Notes: generated by a model from the sequence alone, not told the origin. A DNA stretch of 53,026 nt from Candidatus Agathobaculum pullistercoris (GCA_019114345.1 DXFS01000008.1:1-53026); one strand, 5' to 3'. Counted from the stretch's first letter, positions 1 to 8,727 are shown. Numbers and translations: made by a program.

Positions 1-16
1 CAAGCTCGATCTCAAG

Positions 17-310
17 ATGGCCTTTTTGGATGCGTTGCTGAAGCGGTATCCGTCAATTAAGACGGAAACAGCACGGCATACGCTGTCTGTCTGCGGCAGC
101 AAGTCCTGCGCGAAGCGGAGCAGGCTTGCGGATTTTATTGAAAAGGAATACGGTGTAACGCCGGGTGAAACCGCGCAGGCAGGGTTTCGCTACAAGGTGG
201 CGGGCTGTATGAAAAAGTGCGGCAAGGGGCCGTGCGTCAAGTGGGACGGCGAACTGCACACCGGTATGACAGAGGAAAAACTGATTCGCCTGATCGAAGG
301 GATAGAATGA
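17..310 (+). CDS. (2Fe-2S) thioredoxin-like ferredoxin domain protein
   Basis: This 97-residue protein carries cysteines at 26, 31, 64 and 68, a C-x4-C...C-x3-C arrangement typical of thioredoxin-fold [2Fe-2S] ferredoxins such as NuoE-like electron carriers; a fifth Cys lies at 73. It probably passes electrons in the cytoplasm, but no partner is visible. The frame is open up to the window edge and no clear Shine-Dalgarno precedes the ATG, so the true start may lie outside the window. A strong hairpin follows the stop codon directly, so it is the last gene of its transcript. Confidence 0.7.
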   Translation: MAFLDALLKRYPSIKTETARHTLSVCGSKSCAKRSRLADFIEKEYGVTPGETAQAGFRYKVAGCMKKCGKGPCVKWDGELHTGMTEEKLIRLIEGIE

Positions 311-311
311 A

Positions 312-347
312 AACAGCGTGTGCACCTCAAAAGGTGCACACGCTGTT
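312..347 (+). terminator. Terminator hairpin after the ferredoxin gene
   Basis: Two perfectly complementary 16-base arms (312-327 and 332-347) enclose a CAAA loop, starting one base after the stop codon. The T-tract is weak. Confidence 0.7.
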
Positions 348-419
348 CTGCCGTGGGGTGAGACGCGTGGATCGGCAGTATGCCTGCGGCCGCGGACTTT
401 TTAGCAGGCATCTATTTCC

Positions 420-458
420 AAAAAGGAAGCACCTGTCATAGACAGGTGCTTCCTTTTT
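420..458. terminator. Bidirectional terminator
   Basis: An 18-base perfect inverted repeat (AAAAAGGAAGCACCTGTC and its complement) surrounds an ATA loop. It ends in five T on both strands, so it can stop plus-strand transcripts and the minus-strand tRNA-Gly transcript. Confidence 0.8.
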
Positions 459-533
459 GGAGCGGCTGACGAGGCTCGAACTCGCTACCTCCACCTTGGC
501 AAGGTGGCGCTCTACCAGATGAGCTACAGCCGC
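458..533 (-). tRNA. tRNA-Gly (GCC)
   Basis: On the minus strand the sequence folds as a 76-nt tRNA. The acceptor stem is GCGGCTG/CAGCCGC with discriminator T and an encoded CCA. The anticodon arm CCACC-TTGCCAA-GGTGG places GCC in the loop, and the T-loop is a GTTCGAG-type sequence. The terminator at 420-458 lies immediately downstream. Confidence 0.95.
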
Positions 534-639
534 ATTTTTATCGCGCCGAACTCATCAGCGCGATATTTATTATAGCAAAGCTGCGTCGGTATGTCAAGAA
601 AAATATTGAAAAAAATTACCGGCAAAAATAATCGTTTTT

Positions 640-1344
640 TCAGCCCTTTTTGCGCGGTGAGCGGCACAGCACCAGCGTGACGAACAGGCACACCGCCAGG
701 TACAGTGCGATTGGTACGCCTGTAAACAGCAGCGCCCGGCCAAGCCCCCAGAACGGCCGCGGTAGATTGGTCCACAGGCGCGACAGGGTGGCCTCCGGGA
801 GCAGGCTTATTAACTGAAAGAATGCATGATGTACCTGACGCAGCGGAAGCAGTGCAACCATCCAGATTTCCACGCGCCAAAACGACCGGATAAAGCCCGC
901 GCCCTGCGCGGCATCGACGCCGTTTTTCAGGTACAGGCCGAAGCCCATCGCCAGCGCGATGGCGCAGATCTGCACGATCACCCCGACCGTGGAGGGGATC
1001 GTGCTTGCAGACACGAACCTGCCGTAAAACAGCAGGAACAGCCCGCAGGCGCTCGCGCCGAGCGTCAGGCAGAGCAGCAGGGGCGCACCCGCCTTGGCCT
1101 GTGCGGGCGACATATGCGCGTCCGTATCGGTATCGGCGCCGGCCGGCTCGATATCCCGCAGCAGCCAGTCGGTCGTCACTTCAAAATACTCCGCGAGCGC
1201 AACGATTTTATCCGTGTCCGGTTTGGCCTCTTCGGTTTCCCATTTGCTGACCGCCTGCCGGGACACGCCCAGCGTGATCGCGAGCTCCTCCTGCGACAGG
1301 CCGCGCTTTTTGCGCAGGCCCGTGATTTTTTCTCCAAGCGTCAT
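640..1344 (-). CDS. XRE-family HTH regulator with a membrane domain
   Basis: The N-terminal ~65 residues form a classic XRE/Cro helix-turn-helix, with the motif LGVSRQAVSKWE around residues 26-37. After an acidic linker, residues ~85-230 contain about four hydrophobic segments and the chain ends in a basic tail. It is therefore a membrane-anchored DNA-binding protein, a layout common in Firmicutes and usually of unknown signal. A good AGGAGG-type site precedes the ATG on the minus strand. It is a single gene pointing toward the tRNA, and its target is not evident. The DNA-binding role is secure from the HTH; the sensing role is inference. Confidence 0.8.
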   Translation of the reverse strand: MTLGEKITGLRKKRGLSQEELAITLGVSRQAVSKWETEEAKPDTDKIVALAEYFEVTTDWLLRDIEPAGADTDTDAHMSPAQAKAGAPLLLCLTLGASACGLFLLFYGRFVSASTIPSTVGVIVQICAIALAMGFGLYLKNGVDAAQGAGFIRSFWRVEIWMVALLPLRQVHHAFFQLISLLPEATLSRLWTNLPRPFWGLGRALLFTGVPIALYLAVCLFVTLVLCRSPRKKG

Positions 1345-1486
1345 GTCTGTTTACCTCCTTGCTTGATGGCCTTATTTTACCGAAAAAACGGTTTGCAGGC
1401 CACCAAGTAGGGATGGAAATCCCGCAACCTGCGGTTGCAGGCAGAAAAATGGGGCGAAATCAGGCATAAGACCGCCCCTGGCCGGT

Positions 1487-2146
1487 TTACGGCCGGAGGA
1501 ACTCCGGCAGACGCCGCCGCGCCTCCAGACGGTAGATCCGCGCGCCCTCGGAGGAGAACTTCTCCTCGTATTCCGTCATCACATTACCTTCAAAGTCCGA
1601 GTGGTGCAGGTCGAGCGAGATGTTTTGCAGCAGCCAGCCGAACTGGCAGATCTCCGCGAGCGTCCATTCAAAGAAGCGCTGGTTATCGGTCTTGAACCAC
1701 AGGTCGCCATGGGCGTCCAGAATCTCGTCGTATACCTCCAGATAGGCGCGCCAGGTCAGTCGGCGCTTGCGCTGCCGGTTGGGCGGCCAGGGATCGGAAA
1801 AGTTTAAATAGATGCGGTCGATCTCGCCGGGGGCGAATACCTCGCGCAGCTGGGCTGCGTCAAACGATACAAAACGCAGGTTTGGCAGCGGATGCTGCTG
1901 GCAGCGCTCGGCCGCCATGATCAGCGCGCCCTCCTCGCGTTCGACCGCAATGAAGTTGACGTCCGGATGCTGCGCTGCCATGCCGATCGCGAAACGGCCC
2001 TTGCCGCAGCCGATCTCCAGATGGAGCGGGTTGTCATTGCCGAACAGCGCGCGCCATTTGCCGCGCTTTTCCATGGGCTCGAAAGCCATCACGTCTGCAC
2101 ATGCCGCAAAGCGGATGTCCAGATTTTTCTTTTTGCGCATCCTCAT
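1487..2146 (-). CDS. trmB: tRNA (guanine-N7-)-methyltransferase TrmB
   Basis: This 219-residue protein matches the TrmB family, which methylates G46 in the tRNA variable loop using S-adenosylmethionine. Visible signatures are the SAM-binding LEIGCGKGRF (about residues 43-52), the acidic FIAVEREEGAL, and the catalytic region FSDPWPPNRQRKRRL with the later TDN motif. Length is normal for bacterial TrmB. It stands alone on the minus strand between an HTH regulator and a DUF975-like membrane protein. A hairpin-rich 140-base gap follows its stop. Confidence 0.95.
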   Translation of the reverse strand: MRMRKKKNLDIRFAACADVMAFEPMEKRGKWRALFGNDNPLHLEIGCGKGRFAIGMAAQHPDVNFIAVEREEGALIMAAERCQQHPLPNLRFVSFDAAQLREVFAPGEIDRIYLNFSDPWPPNRQRKRRLTWRAYLEVYDEILDAHGDLWFKTDNQRFFEWTLAEICQFGWLLQNISLDLHHSDFEGNVMTEYEEKFSSEGARIYRLEARRRLPEFLRP

Positions 2147-2218
2147 GCGTGAAAATTCCCCTTTTTTCGCTTTTTCAGTCTTTCTATTATAGCGTGCGTT
2201 CCGCAGGTTTGCAAGGGG

Positions 2219-2264
2219 ATAAGCGCAAGGGGAGGTTTGTACAACGGCCGCTGCCGGAAAGTAC
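2219..2264. repeat. Two-block repeat, copy 1 (inverted relative to 5185-5230)
   Basis: Block A' (2219-2239, ATAAGCGCAAGGGGAGGTTTG) and block B' (2241-2264) are exact reverse complements of blocks A (5185-5205) and B (5207-5230). Both loci read A then B on the plus strand, so the blocks are not in the order expected of a simple inverted repeat. Confidence 0.85.
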
Positions 2265-2280
2265 GGCTGCGGCCTGTTTT

Positions 2281-3243
2281 TTATTGCAGATTTTCTCCGC
2301 CGTCCGGCGTTCTCGGTCCCGCCTCACCCTGCGGCTCTGCCAGCGTTTCATACACCCCGATAAACGAGGTCGTAAAATATGCATTGATGAAGCTGCCCAG
2401 AACGATGTACAGACAAGCCACAGCCAGCAGTACGGCGGCCAGCACCGCAACTCCCATCGCCCCTCCAAAGAACCTCCATCCAAGCAGGCCGAGAAACAGA
2501 CACACCCCTGTTATGCCTGCAAGCAGGATATACCAGCCGATAAAGCTCAGGACAAACAGCAGCAGTCTGCCGAACTGGCCGAGGAACGCGCGGCCTGCAT
2601 GCGCCGTCGCATCCCACACGCCGCAGTCCGGATGGTCGTGCAGCACAACCCAGCCCGCCCGATAGGTTAGCAGCTTAACGTGGATCAGCAGCATGACAAG
2701 GCCGTACAGCACACCAATGCCGGTCATCAGCCCCGCCGGCGACGCCTGCCGCGTCAGGATTGCGTTGATGGTCACTGCCATCAGCGCGAACATATAGAGC
2801 ACAGTCGGGCCGACCGTCCACAGAAGCGAACGAAAAAACAGGCAGAACGCCATTTTAATCCCCGTCCACAGCTCCTGCAGCGAGGTAAACGCCTGGAACA
2901 GCGTGCCTGTGCCCGGCTCCCCGCCGCGGCGCAGGCTGACGTAAAACCGCATCAGGCCGTATTGCAGCGGCCCCGTGATGACCAGCATAACGAACAGCAC
3001 ACCCCATACGGAATTGAGCCCCTCAGCCGCCGCGCTGCCCAGGATATAATTGTCCGTATAGTCCGCCGCAAGCAGGGCAAACACCCTGCCGAACAATGTG
3101 GCATACAAAATGACCAGCAACAGCACATAGGGCACCGCACACAGGATCTGGATGCCGATGCACCGGCCAATATTGTCCCACACACATGCCCGGCTGTCAT
3201 GCTTGACTTTCCTGCGCTGCTGCGCAGTAAAAGGAGAACCCAT
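2281..3243 (-). CDS. DUF975-like multi-pass membrane protein
   Basis: This 320-residue protein has about six hydrophobic segments and a short basic cytoplasmic N-terminus. The pattern SFIGWYILL followed near the C-terminus by INAYFTTSFIGVYETL resembles DUF975 membrane proteins, a family of unknown function common in Firmicutes. It lies 24 bases downstream of the VanW-type gene on the same strand and is probably cotranscribed with it. The family assignment is from motif likeness only. Confidence 0.6.
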   Translation of the reverse strand: MGSPFTAQQRRKVKHDSRACVWDNIGRCIGIQILCAVPYVLLLVILYATLFGRVFALLAADYTDNYILGSAAAEGLNSVWGVLFVMLVITGPLQYGLMRFYVSLRRGGEPGTGTLFQAFTSLQELWTGIKMAFCLFFRSLLWTVGPTVLYMFALMAVTINAILTRQASPAGLMTGIGVLYGLVMLLIHVKLLTYRAGWVVLHDHPDCGVWDATAHAGRAFLGQFGRLLLFVLSFIGWYILLAGITGVCLFLGLLGWRFFGGAMGVAVLAAVLLAVACLYIVLGSFINAYFTTSFIGVYETLAEPQGEAGPRTPDGGENLQ

Positions 3244-3267
3244 CTTGACTTTCCTCCTTTTCTTCTG

Positions 3268-4899
3268 TCAGGATGCCGTATCCGATGTGCTTTCCACCTC
3301 ATCCGAGGCGGCCTGCGCCGTGCCGACGTACACGACCTCATCTCTCTTATTGTAGGTGGAAGTATTCGCCAGCACCTCGGTCGTCTGGCCGTTTTCCGTG
3401 ATAACCTTATAGGTACGGGTCGAGTAACCGGTAATACCGCTGACCTCTACGCGTGTCTCGCCCGCCTTCATGCTACTGTCCTGCTTCTCGATACGCTGAT
3501 ACGAGTAGGTCTCCAGCACCTCCGTGCGGGTAGTCACGGTCTTGTCGCTCGTTTTGGTGCCGACGATGGTCATGGTCAGCTGGCCGTTCGACTGCTCTGC
3601 CAAGATTTTGACCGGATAATTCGTATTGTTTTTAAAGCAGAAATCCGGCCCGCCCCAGGAGACAGTCGCATCCTCGCCAAGCGGTGTGTATGCGACTGTA
3701 AACGAGTGGTTGACCCGCTGGGTGACCTCCAGATCCGCGCGCAGCACGGCCATATACAGCGTAGACGATGGCTGGCACACGCCGCCGCCCACCTCGTCGA
3801 TGATCTGGTTGCCCGAGTATGCGCCCGCGGACTGGTAGCCGCGGGCGGTCGTGCGCTCGCCGACCACATCGTTGTAGGAAAATTCGTCGCCCGGGTTAAG
3901 GATCGTGCCGTTAATCGATGCCGCCGCCAGGCGGACATTGTTGGTACGCGGCACATTGCCCTCATTCAGGCTGGTCGAGCAGCTGGCAAGCGTGTCACGG
4001 AACAGGACCTCGGAGAGCGTTTCTGCCGTTACCGCAGGCTGGGTTGTTGTGATCGGGATGGTATAAGATCCTGCCGAGCCGTCCCCGATGATGCTGCGCG
4101 CCTCTTCCACATCGAACTGCACGCCCACTTTTTCCGGGATGATCGTCGTCCCATCCTCCTTGCTGACGGTCGCGCTGACCGGATCGCCGATTACCTCCGC
4201 AGCGATCGCGTCAATATCGATCGCAGGCGTTTCGGTCAGCTCTGTCGTGACCTCATAGGGTGTAAAATCCATCAGCCGGATCTTGTCGGTCAGCGTCTGC
4301 TCAACCGCTGCGGTGTCAAAGCTGACGCCCGGTTTGCCTGCATAAATCGTCATGGTATCCGTGCCAATCTCCCACGTCGGTTCGACCGGCTCGGTCAGCG
4401 CCTGGGAAGAGATTTCCTCCAGTGCTGCGGTGAGGCCATCCTCATTGACCGTTGCTGCGAGCTGCGCCTCGTTTTGCCCGGCAATCGCCTTAACCACGTT
4501 CCATATACGGACGAATGGATTTCCCGTGCGTCCGACCGAGAACCCGTTTTCAACCGACTGCTCCGCATCCACGTTTTCCAGCACATCTTCGACCGGGATA
4601 TCGTATGTCGTTTCATAGATCGTGACGGACACGTTCTGCCCCTCGTAAAGCGCAGGGCTCTCCTGCGCGATTTTTTCCGCAGCAGCATTGCGGCTCAGGC
4701 CGCCGACCGGGATCGAACCGACCGTTACGCCCGGAAACGCATAGGGATATAAATAAATGAATGCGCACAGCGCGGCAAACAGCACCACCAGCACGCCGCC
4801 GGTGATTTTTGCCGCCAGCGGCACGCGAAGCTTCCGCTTTGCCCTTGCCGGCTTGGGGGCAGCCGTACCGGCAGCGTCCGTCTTTCCCCTGCGCTTCAC
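3268..4899 (-). CDS. VanW/G5-domain cell-wall-associated protein
   Basis: The protein has a basic N-terminus, one transmembrane helix (about residues 22-46), two peptidoglycan-binding-4-like segments, a VanW domain with the hallmark GGGVCQPSSTLYMA, and a C-terminal G5-like segment. It is expected to be anchored in the membrane with the bulk facing the cell wall. VanW proteins are common in Clostridia; their biochemical role is unknown. I chose the GTG at 4899 because GAAAGGAG lies 8 bases upstream. A TTG at 4995 would add 32 residues but has no ribosome binding site. Confidence 0.85.
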   Translation of the reverse strand: MKRRGKTDAAGTAAPKPARAKRKLRVPLAAKITGGVLVVLFAALCAFIYLYPYAFPGVTVGSIPVGGLSRNAAAEKIAQESPALYEGQNVSVTIYETTYDIPVEDVLENVDAEQSVENGFSVGRTGNPFVRIWNVVKAIAGQNEAQLAATVNEDGLTAALEEISSQALTEPVEPTWEIGTDTMTIYAGKPGVSFDTAAVEQTLTDKIRLMDFTPYEVTTELTETPAIDIDAIAAEVIGDPVSATVSKEDGTTIIPEKVGVQFDVEEARSIIGDGSAGSYTIPITTTQPAVTAETLSEVLFRDTLASCSTSLNEGNVPRTNNVRLAAASINGTILNPGDEFSYNDVVGERTTARGYQSAGAYSGNQIIDEVGGGVCQPSSTLYMAVLRADLEVTQRVNHSFTVAYTPLGEDATVSWGGPDFCFKNNTNYPVKILAEQSNGQLTMTIVGTKTSDKTVTTRTEVLETYSYQRIEKQDSSMKAGETRVEVSGITGYSTRTYKVITENGQTTEVLANTSTYNKRDEVVYVGTAQAASDEVESTSDTAS

Positions 4900-5184
4900 C
4901 GCATGCGCTCCTTTCTTTGTTTTTTTCACTTGGCTGTCCAATATGGTTTTCCCCTTTATCGTTGATTTTATATATGCATCGTTCTGAGTGATCAATACAC
5001 TGCGTCTGCGCAGCGCAGCTGCCGTTTTTCGACAAAATGCACCTTTTTTATTATATACGGCAATAGTGGGATAAGCAATAACAAATCGGTTAAAACATTA
5101 TGAACGGTTTCGAGGATACCGCAGATATTTCAATTCATTCTCCATTCTCCCACGTTTTGTCCCCTAAAGTTACAGAAATGTGTG

Positions 5185-5230
5185 CAAACCTCCCCTTGCG
5201 CTTATTGTACTTTCCGGCAGCGGCCGTTGT
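5185..5230. repeat. Two-block repeat, copy 2 (block order swapped)
   Basis: Block A (5185-5205) and block B (5207-5230, 24 bases) match the reverse complements of 2219-2239 and 2241-2264 exactly. This copy sits just upstream of the promoter of the T-box transcript. Confidence 0.85.
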
Positions 5231-5233
5231 TGC

Positions 5234-5262
5234 TTGACAGGGAAAAAGCGGAATGCTATAAT
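5234..5262 (+). promoter_or_regulatory. Sigma-A promoter of the T-box/GNAT transcript
   Basis: TTGACA (5234-5239) and TATAAT (5257-5262) are both consensus hexamers with a 17-base spacer. They would start a long leader containing the T-box. Confidence 0.9.
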
Positions 5263-5269
5263 GAAATCG

Positions 5270-5552
5270 TTACAGGCGATGAAAAGGAAAGTACGGCGCG
5301 AGGTACGGCAAAGCGAGTCCCGGATGGTGCGAGCGGGATGCGGAGGGCGCGGCGGAAAATGGCCTTGGAGCTCTGCACCGAGCCGCGCAGGATGCGGTAA
5401 GGCTGCGGCGGGGGATTCCCGTTATTGGGTCAGGGTATGGCAGTACCCGCTGAGGCGCGCCGCCGCGAGGGGCGCGTGAAGCAAGGTGGTAACACGGAAG
5501 CGTTTGGGCTCTCGTCCTTGAATGGAAAACCATTCGGGAGGAGGGCTTTTTT
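5270..5552 (+). promoter_or_regulatory. T-box leader (tRNA-responsive riboswitch)
   Basis: The ~280-nt leader has the T-box hallmarks in order: an AGTA element (5290-5293), a distal Stem I segment with GGATGGTGCGAG, and the T-box sequence AAGGTGGTAACACGG (5483-5497). A terminator follows, with arms 5506-5525 and 5530-5546, an AAAA loop and six T. The 3' arm contains the GGAGGAGGG ribosome binding site, so the same hairpin could block both transcription and translation. T-boxes open when an uncharged tRNA binds. A possible specifier is TGC (Cys) at 5374-5376, followed by A, but I could not fold Stem I confidently. Confidence 0.85.
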
Positions 5553-5553
5553 G

Positions 5554-6069
5554 ATGGATATTTTGCTCCGGCCGTGGCTCGAAGCGGACGCTGCGGCGTG
5601 TGCGGCGCTGGCAGACGACGAGAGCGTTGCCGCGAACCTGCGCGACGTGTTCCCGCACCCGTATACCGAACAGGACGCGCGCGATTTTATTGCACTGTGC
5701 CTTGCGGCAGACCCGGACGAGGCGCTGTCCTGCGTAGTCGAGGTGGACGGCGTGTTTGCCGGGAGCGTCTCGCTGACGCGCGGCGCAGATGTTGCCCGCA
5801 AAAGCGCTGAGCTGGGTTACTGGTTCGGCAGGCCCTTTTGGGGGAAAGGCGTTGCGACCGAGGCCGTGCGGCAGATGTGCGCCCGCGGCTTTGGAGAGTG
5901 GGATATCGTGCGGATCTTTGCCGAGCCGTTCAGCCATAACTGCGCGTCCTGCCGCGTGCTGGAGAAAAACGGCTTTACGCACGAGGGGACAAAGCACCTG
6001 AGCGTATACAAACGCGGCAAGCTGCTGGACAGCGAGATGTATGCGCTGGTGTATGAGGGGTCAGGATAA
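5554..6069 (+). CDS. GNAT-family N-acetyltransferase (RimJ/RimL type)
   Basis: This 171-residue protein has a full GNAT fold: RPWLEADAAACAAL at the start, ELGYWFGRPFWGKGVATEAV as the acetyl-CoA pyrophosphate loop region, and NCASCRVLEKNGF near the end. RimJ/RimL-like members acetylate protein N-termini, amino acids or small molecules; the substrate here is unknown. The ATG at 5554 is 8 bases after GGAGGAGGG, which lies inside the T-box terminator. T-box control suggests a link to amino-acid or tRNA charging status. The broken CPBP gene follows after 3 bases. Confidence 0.85.
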   Translation: MDILLRPWLEADAAACAALADDESVAANLRDVFPHPYTEQDARDFIALCLAADPDEALSCVVEVDGVFAGSVSLTRGADVARKSAELGYWFGRPFWGKGVATEAVRQMCARGFGEWDIVRIFAEPFSHNCASCRVLEKNGFTHEGTKHLSVYKRGKLLDSEMYALVYEGSG

Positions 6070-6072
6070 GCA

Positions 6073-6681
6073 ATGATGTACAATTCGCGGCAGCGCCGGG
6101 ACGCCTGCATAGCACTGCTGCTCTATGGTGCGGAACTGCTGATTCTGTATGGAATGGGACGCCTATGCCTTGCCGGGAGAGCGTACAGTTTCCTTCGATG
6201 ACTGGTTCCTGCGGCGGCTGCGGTCATTGCATGGAGGAAAGACAGGTCACTGGTGGTGCTCGGCTTTGGCAAAGGGCATTTGCGCACAGATACCGTGATT
6301 CTGACTGTTTGGCTGGCAGTGTCATTTTGCATCGGCCTGTTTGTGATGCGAAAACCGTATCCAGAAATACGGCAGGAGGCATTCTATTATTTATTTGCAG
6401 TTGCCCTGTGTGAAGAGGTGCTGTACCGGGGATTTTTGCAGAATTACCTGTTTGGCCTGCCGTATCCCAAACAGATCTGCTGTCTGATTGGCGCCGGCAT
6501 GTTTGCCGCAAGCCATTTGCCGTTTTATCTGCAGGTAAACGGATTTCATCCAATATTTCTGGTTCAGCTTGGTATTACATTTATTTCGCACCTTGTTTTT
6601 TGCTATATTGGAGAAAAACGGAACAATCTGCTGATCCCAATTGCAATTCACTTTTCACAGGATTTTCTGCAAATGATTTAG
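6073..6681 (+). pseudogene. CPBP intramembrane metalloprotease interrupted by in-frame TGA
   Basis: A single reading frame runs from the ATG at 6073/6076 to the TAG at 6681 and is broken only by a TGA at 6199-6201. The downstream part shows the CPBP (Abi) motifs EEVLYRG and FAASHLPF in hydrophobic segments, and the upstream part supplies the expected first transmembrane helix. The stop falls at SFLR-stop-LVPAAAAVIAW, where a Trp codon (TGG) could have mutated. A downstream GTG at 6253 could restart a shorter protein lacking the first helices. A nonsense pseudogene is the simplest reading. Confidence 0.75.
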
Positions 6682-6725
6682 TTATTGTCAAGTTCAATGA
6701 AATATAAGATAAAGGAGAACAGACT

Positions 6726-8660
6726 ATGGACAAGAAACCCTATTATATCTCGACGGCGATCGCCTACACCTCGGCGAAGCCGCACATCGGCAACACGTAT
6801 GAGATCGTGCTCGCCGACGCGATCGCGCGCTACAAGCGTATGACCGGCTACGACGTGTACTTCCAGACCGGCACGGACGAGCACGGCCAGAAGATCCAGG
6901 AAAAGGCCGAGGCCGCGGGCATCACCCCGCAGCAGCATGTGGACAACGTCGCGGCGCAGGTCAAGGAGATCTGGGACCTGATGAACACCACCTATGACAA
7001 GTTCGTCCGCACCACCGACCCCATGCACGAGAAAAAAGTGCAGAAGATCTTCAAAAAGCTGCACGATCAGGGCGATATCTACAAGGGAAGCTACAAGGGC
7101 AAGTACTGCAAGCCCTGCGAGTCCTTCTGGACAGAGTCCCAGCTGAAGGACGGCTGCTGCCCGGACTGCGGCCGCCCGGTCGTGGACGCGGAGGAGGAAG
7201 CCTACTTCTTCCGTATGAGCAAGTACGCCGACCGCCTGATGAAGCACATCGAGGAGCACCCCGAGTTCATCCAGCCCGAGAGCCGCAAGAACGAGATGGT
7301 CAACAATTTCTTAAAGCCCGGCCTGCAGGACCTGTGCGTGTCCCGCACCTCGTTCAGCTGGGGCATTCCGGTGGACTTTGATCCGGGTCACGTGGTCTAC
7401 GTCTGGCTGGACGCGCTGACCAACTATATCACCTTCTGCGGCTACGATCCGGACGGCAACCATGACGAGCATTACAAGCGTTTCTGGCCCGCGGACGTGC
7501 ACCTGATCGGCAAGGACATCATCCGCTTCCATACCATCTACTGGCCGATCTTCCTGATGGCGCTCGGCGAGCCGCTGCCTAAGCAGGTATTCGGCCACCC
7601 GTGGCTGCTTGTGGGCGAGGGCAAGATGTCCAAGTCGCTCGGCAACGTGATCTATGCGGACGATCTGGTGCGCCTGTTCGGCGTGGACGCGGTGCGCTAC
7701 TATGTGCTGCACGAGATGCCATTTGCGAACGACGGCGTGATCTCCTATGAGCTGATCTGCGAGCGCATCAACTCCGATCTGGCAAACGTGCTGGGAAATC
7801 TGGTCAACCGCACGATCGCCATGACCAAGAAGTATTTTGACGGCGTCATCCCGGCCCCGGCCGAGGCCGAGCTGGTGGACGACGAGTTGAAAGCCGTTGC
7901 GCTCGGCCTGCCCGCGGCGGTCGAGAAGCGCATGAGCAACCTGCACGTCGCGGACGCGATCGACGAGGTATTCACCCTGCTGCGCCGCTCGAACAAGTAT
8001 ATCGACGAGACCATGCCGTGGGCGCTTGCTAAGGACGAGGGCAAGAAGGCGCGTCTGGGTACGGTGCTGTATAATCTCTTGGAGTCCATCCGCTTTGCGG
8101 CGACCATGCTGAAGCCCTATCTGCCGGATACCGCGGACAAGATCTTTGCCCAGCTGAACGTCGAGAACAAGGGCGTGGAGAGTCTTTCGTCCTTCGACGG
8201 CATGCAGGCGGGCAGCAAGGTGGGCGAGGCGTCCATCCTGTTCGAGCGCATCGACATCCCGAAGAAGCTCGCGGAGATCGAGGAGGAGAACAAGGCAAAG
8301 CAGCAGCCTGAGAAGCCCGCTGTGACCTTCCTGCCGGATATCCCGTTTGACGATTTCTGCAAGGTGGATATGACCGTGTGCAAGGTGCTCGCGTGCGAGA
8401 ACGTCAAGAAGAGCGAAAAGCTGCTGAAATTCCAGCTGGACGACGGCTCGGGCACGCCGCGCCAGATTCTGTCCGGCATTGCGAAGTACTACAAGCCCGA
8501 GGAACTGGTGGGCAAGACGGTCGTAGCCGTCACCAACCTGCCGCCGCGCAAGATGATGGGGCAGGAGTCGAACGGCATGCTGCTCTCCGCCGAGAAGGAC
8601 GACAAGCTGACCCTGCTTATGCTGGATGACGCGATTGAAGCGGGTTCCAAGCTCTGCTAA
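6726..8660 (+). CDS. metG: Methionine-tRNA ligase
   Basis: This 644-residue class I aminoacyl-tRNA synthetase charges tRNA-Met. It shows HIGN at residues 20-23, a Cys4 zinc site (C128, C131, C145, C148), the KMSKS loop at 300-304, and a C-terminal EMAPII/Trbp111-like tRNA-binding domain (about residues 540-644). The ATG follows AAAGGAG at 7 bases. It is followed by a strong terminator and probably transcribed with, or from just after, the T-box/GNAT unit. I see no separate T-box directly in front of it. Confidence 0.97.
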   Translation: MDKKPYYISTAIAYTSAKPHIGNTYEIVLADAIARYKRMTGYDVYFQTGTDEHGQKIQEKAEAAGITPQQHVDNVAAQVKEIWDLMNTTYDKFVRTTDPMHEKKVQKIFKKLHDQGDIYKGSYKGKYCKPCESFWTESQLKDGCCPDCGRPVVDAEEEAYFFRMSKYADRLMKHIEEHPEFIQPESRKNEMVNNFLKPGLQDLCVSRTSFSWGIPVDFDPGHVVYVWLDALTNYITFCGYDPDGNHDEHYKRFWPADVHLIGKDIIRFHTIYWPIFLMALGEPLPKQVFGHPWLLVGEGKMSKSLGNVIYADDLVRLFGVDAVRYYVLHEMPFANDGVISYELICERINSDLANVLGNLVNRTIAMTKKYFDGVIPAPAEAELVDDELKAVALGLPAAVEKRMSNLHVADAIDEVFTLLRRSNKYIDETMPWALAKDEGKKARLGTVLYNLLESIRFAATMLKPYLPDTADKIFAQLNVENKGVESLSSFDGMQAGSKVGEASILFERIDIPKKLAEIEEENKAKQQPEKPAVTFLPDIPFDDFCKVDMTVCKVLACENVKKSEKLLKFQLDDGSGTPRQILSGIAKYYKPEELVGKTVVAVTNLPPRKMMGQESNGMLLSAEKDDKLTLLMLDDAIEAGSKLC

Positions 8661-8696
8661 AGCAGGTATAGGGGGAATCCAATTCCTCCTATATAC

Positions 8697-8727
8697 AAAA
8701 GCGGGTTTCCGCAGGAAACCCGCTTTT
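8697..8727 (+). terminator. Terminator after metG
   Basis: Arms AAAAGCGGGTTTCC and GGAAACCCGCTTTT enclose a GCA loop. A weaker hairpin (8667-8693) precedes it. Confidence 0.9.

Noticed and set aside
2680..4752. Very long open frame on the plus strand opposite the DUF975-like and VanW genes
   Set aside because: It lacks recognisable domains and its residues are rich in Arg and His, as expected from reading GC-rich coding DNA backwards. The minus-strand genes have clear motifs and ribosome binding sites.
6199..6201. Selenocysteine or stop-codon reassignment at the TGA in the CPBP gene
   Set aside because: TGA ends many intact genes here (for example feoB and proB), CPBP proteases do not use selenocysteine, and no convincing selenocysteine insertion hairpin follows.
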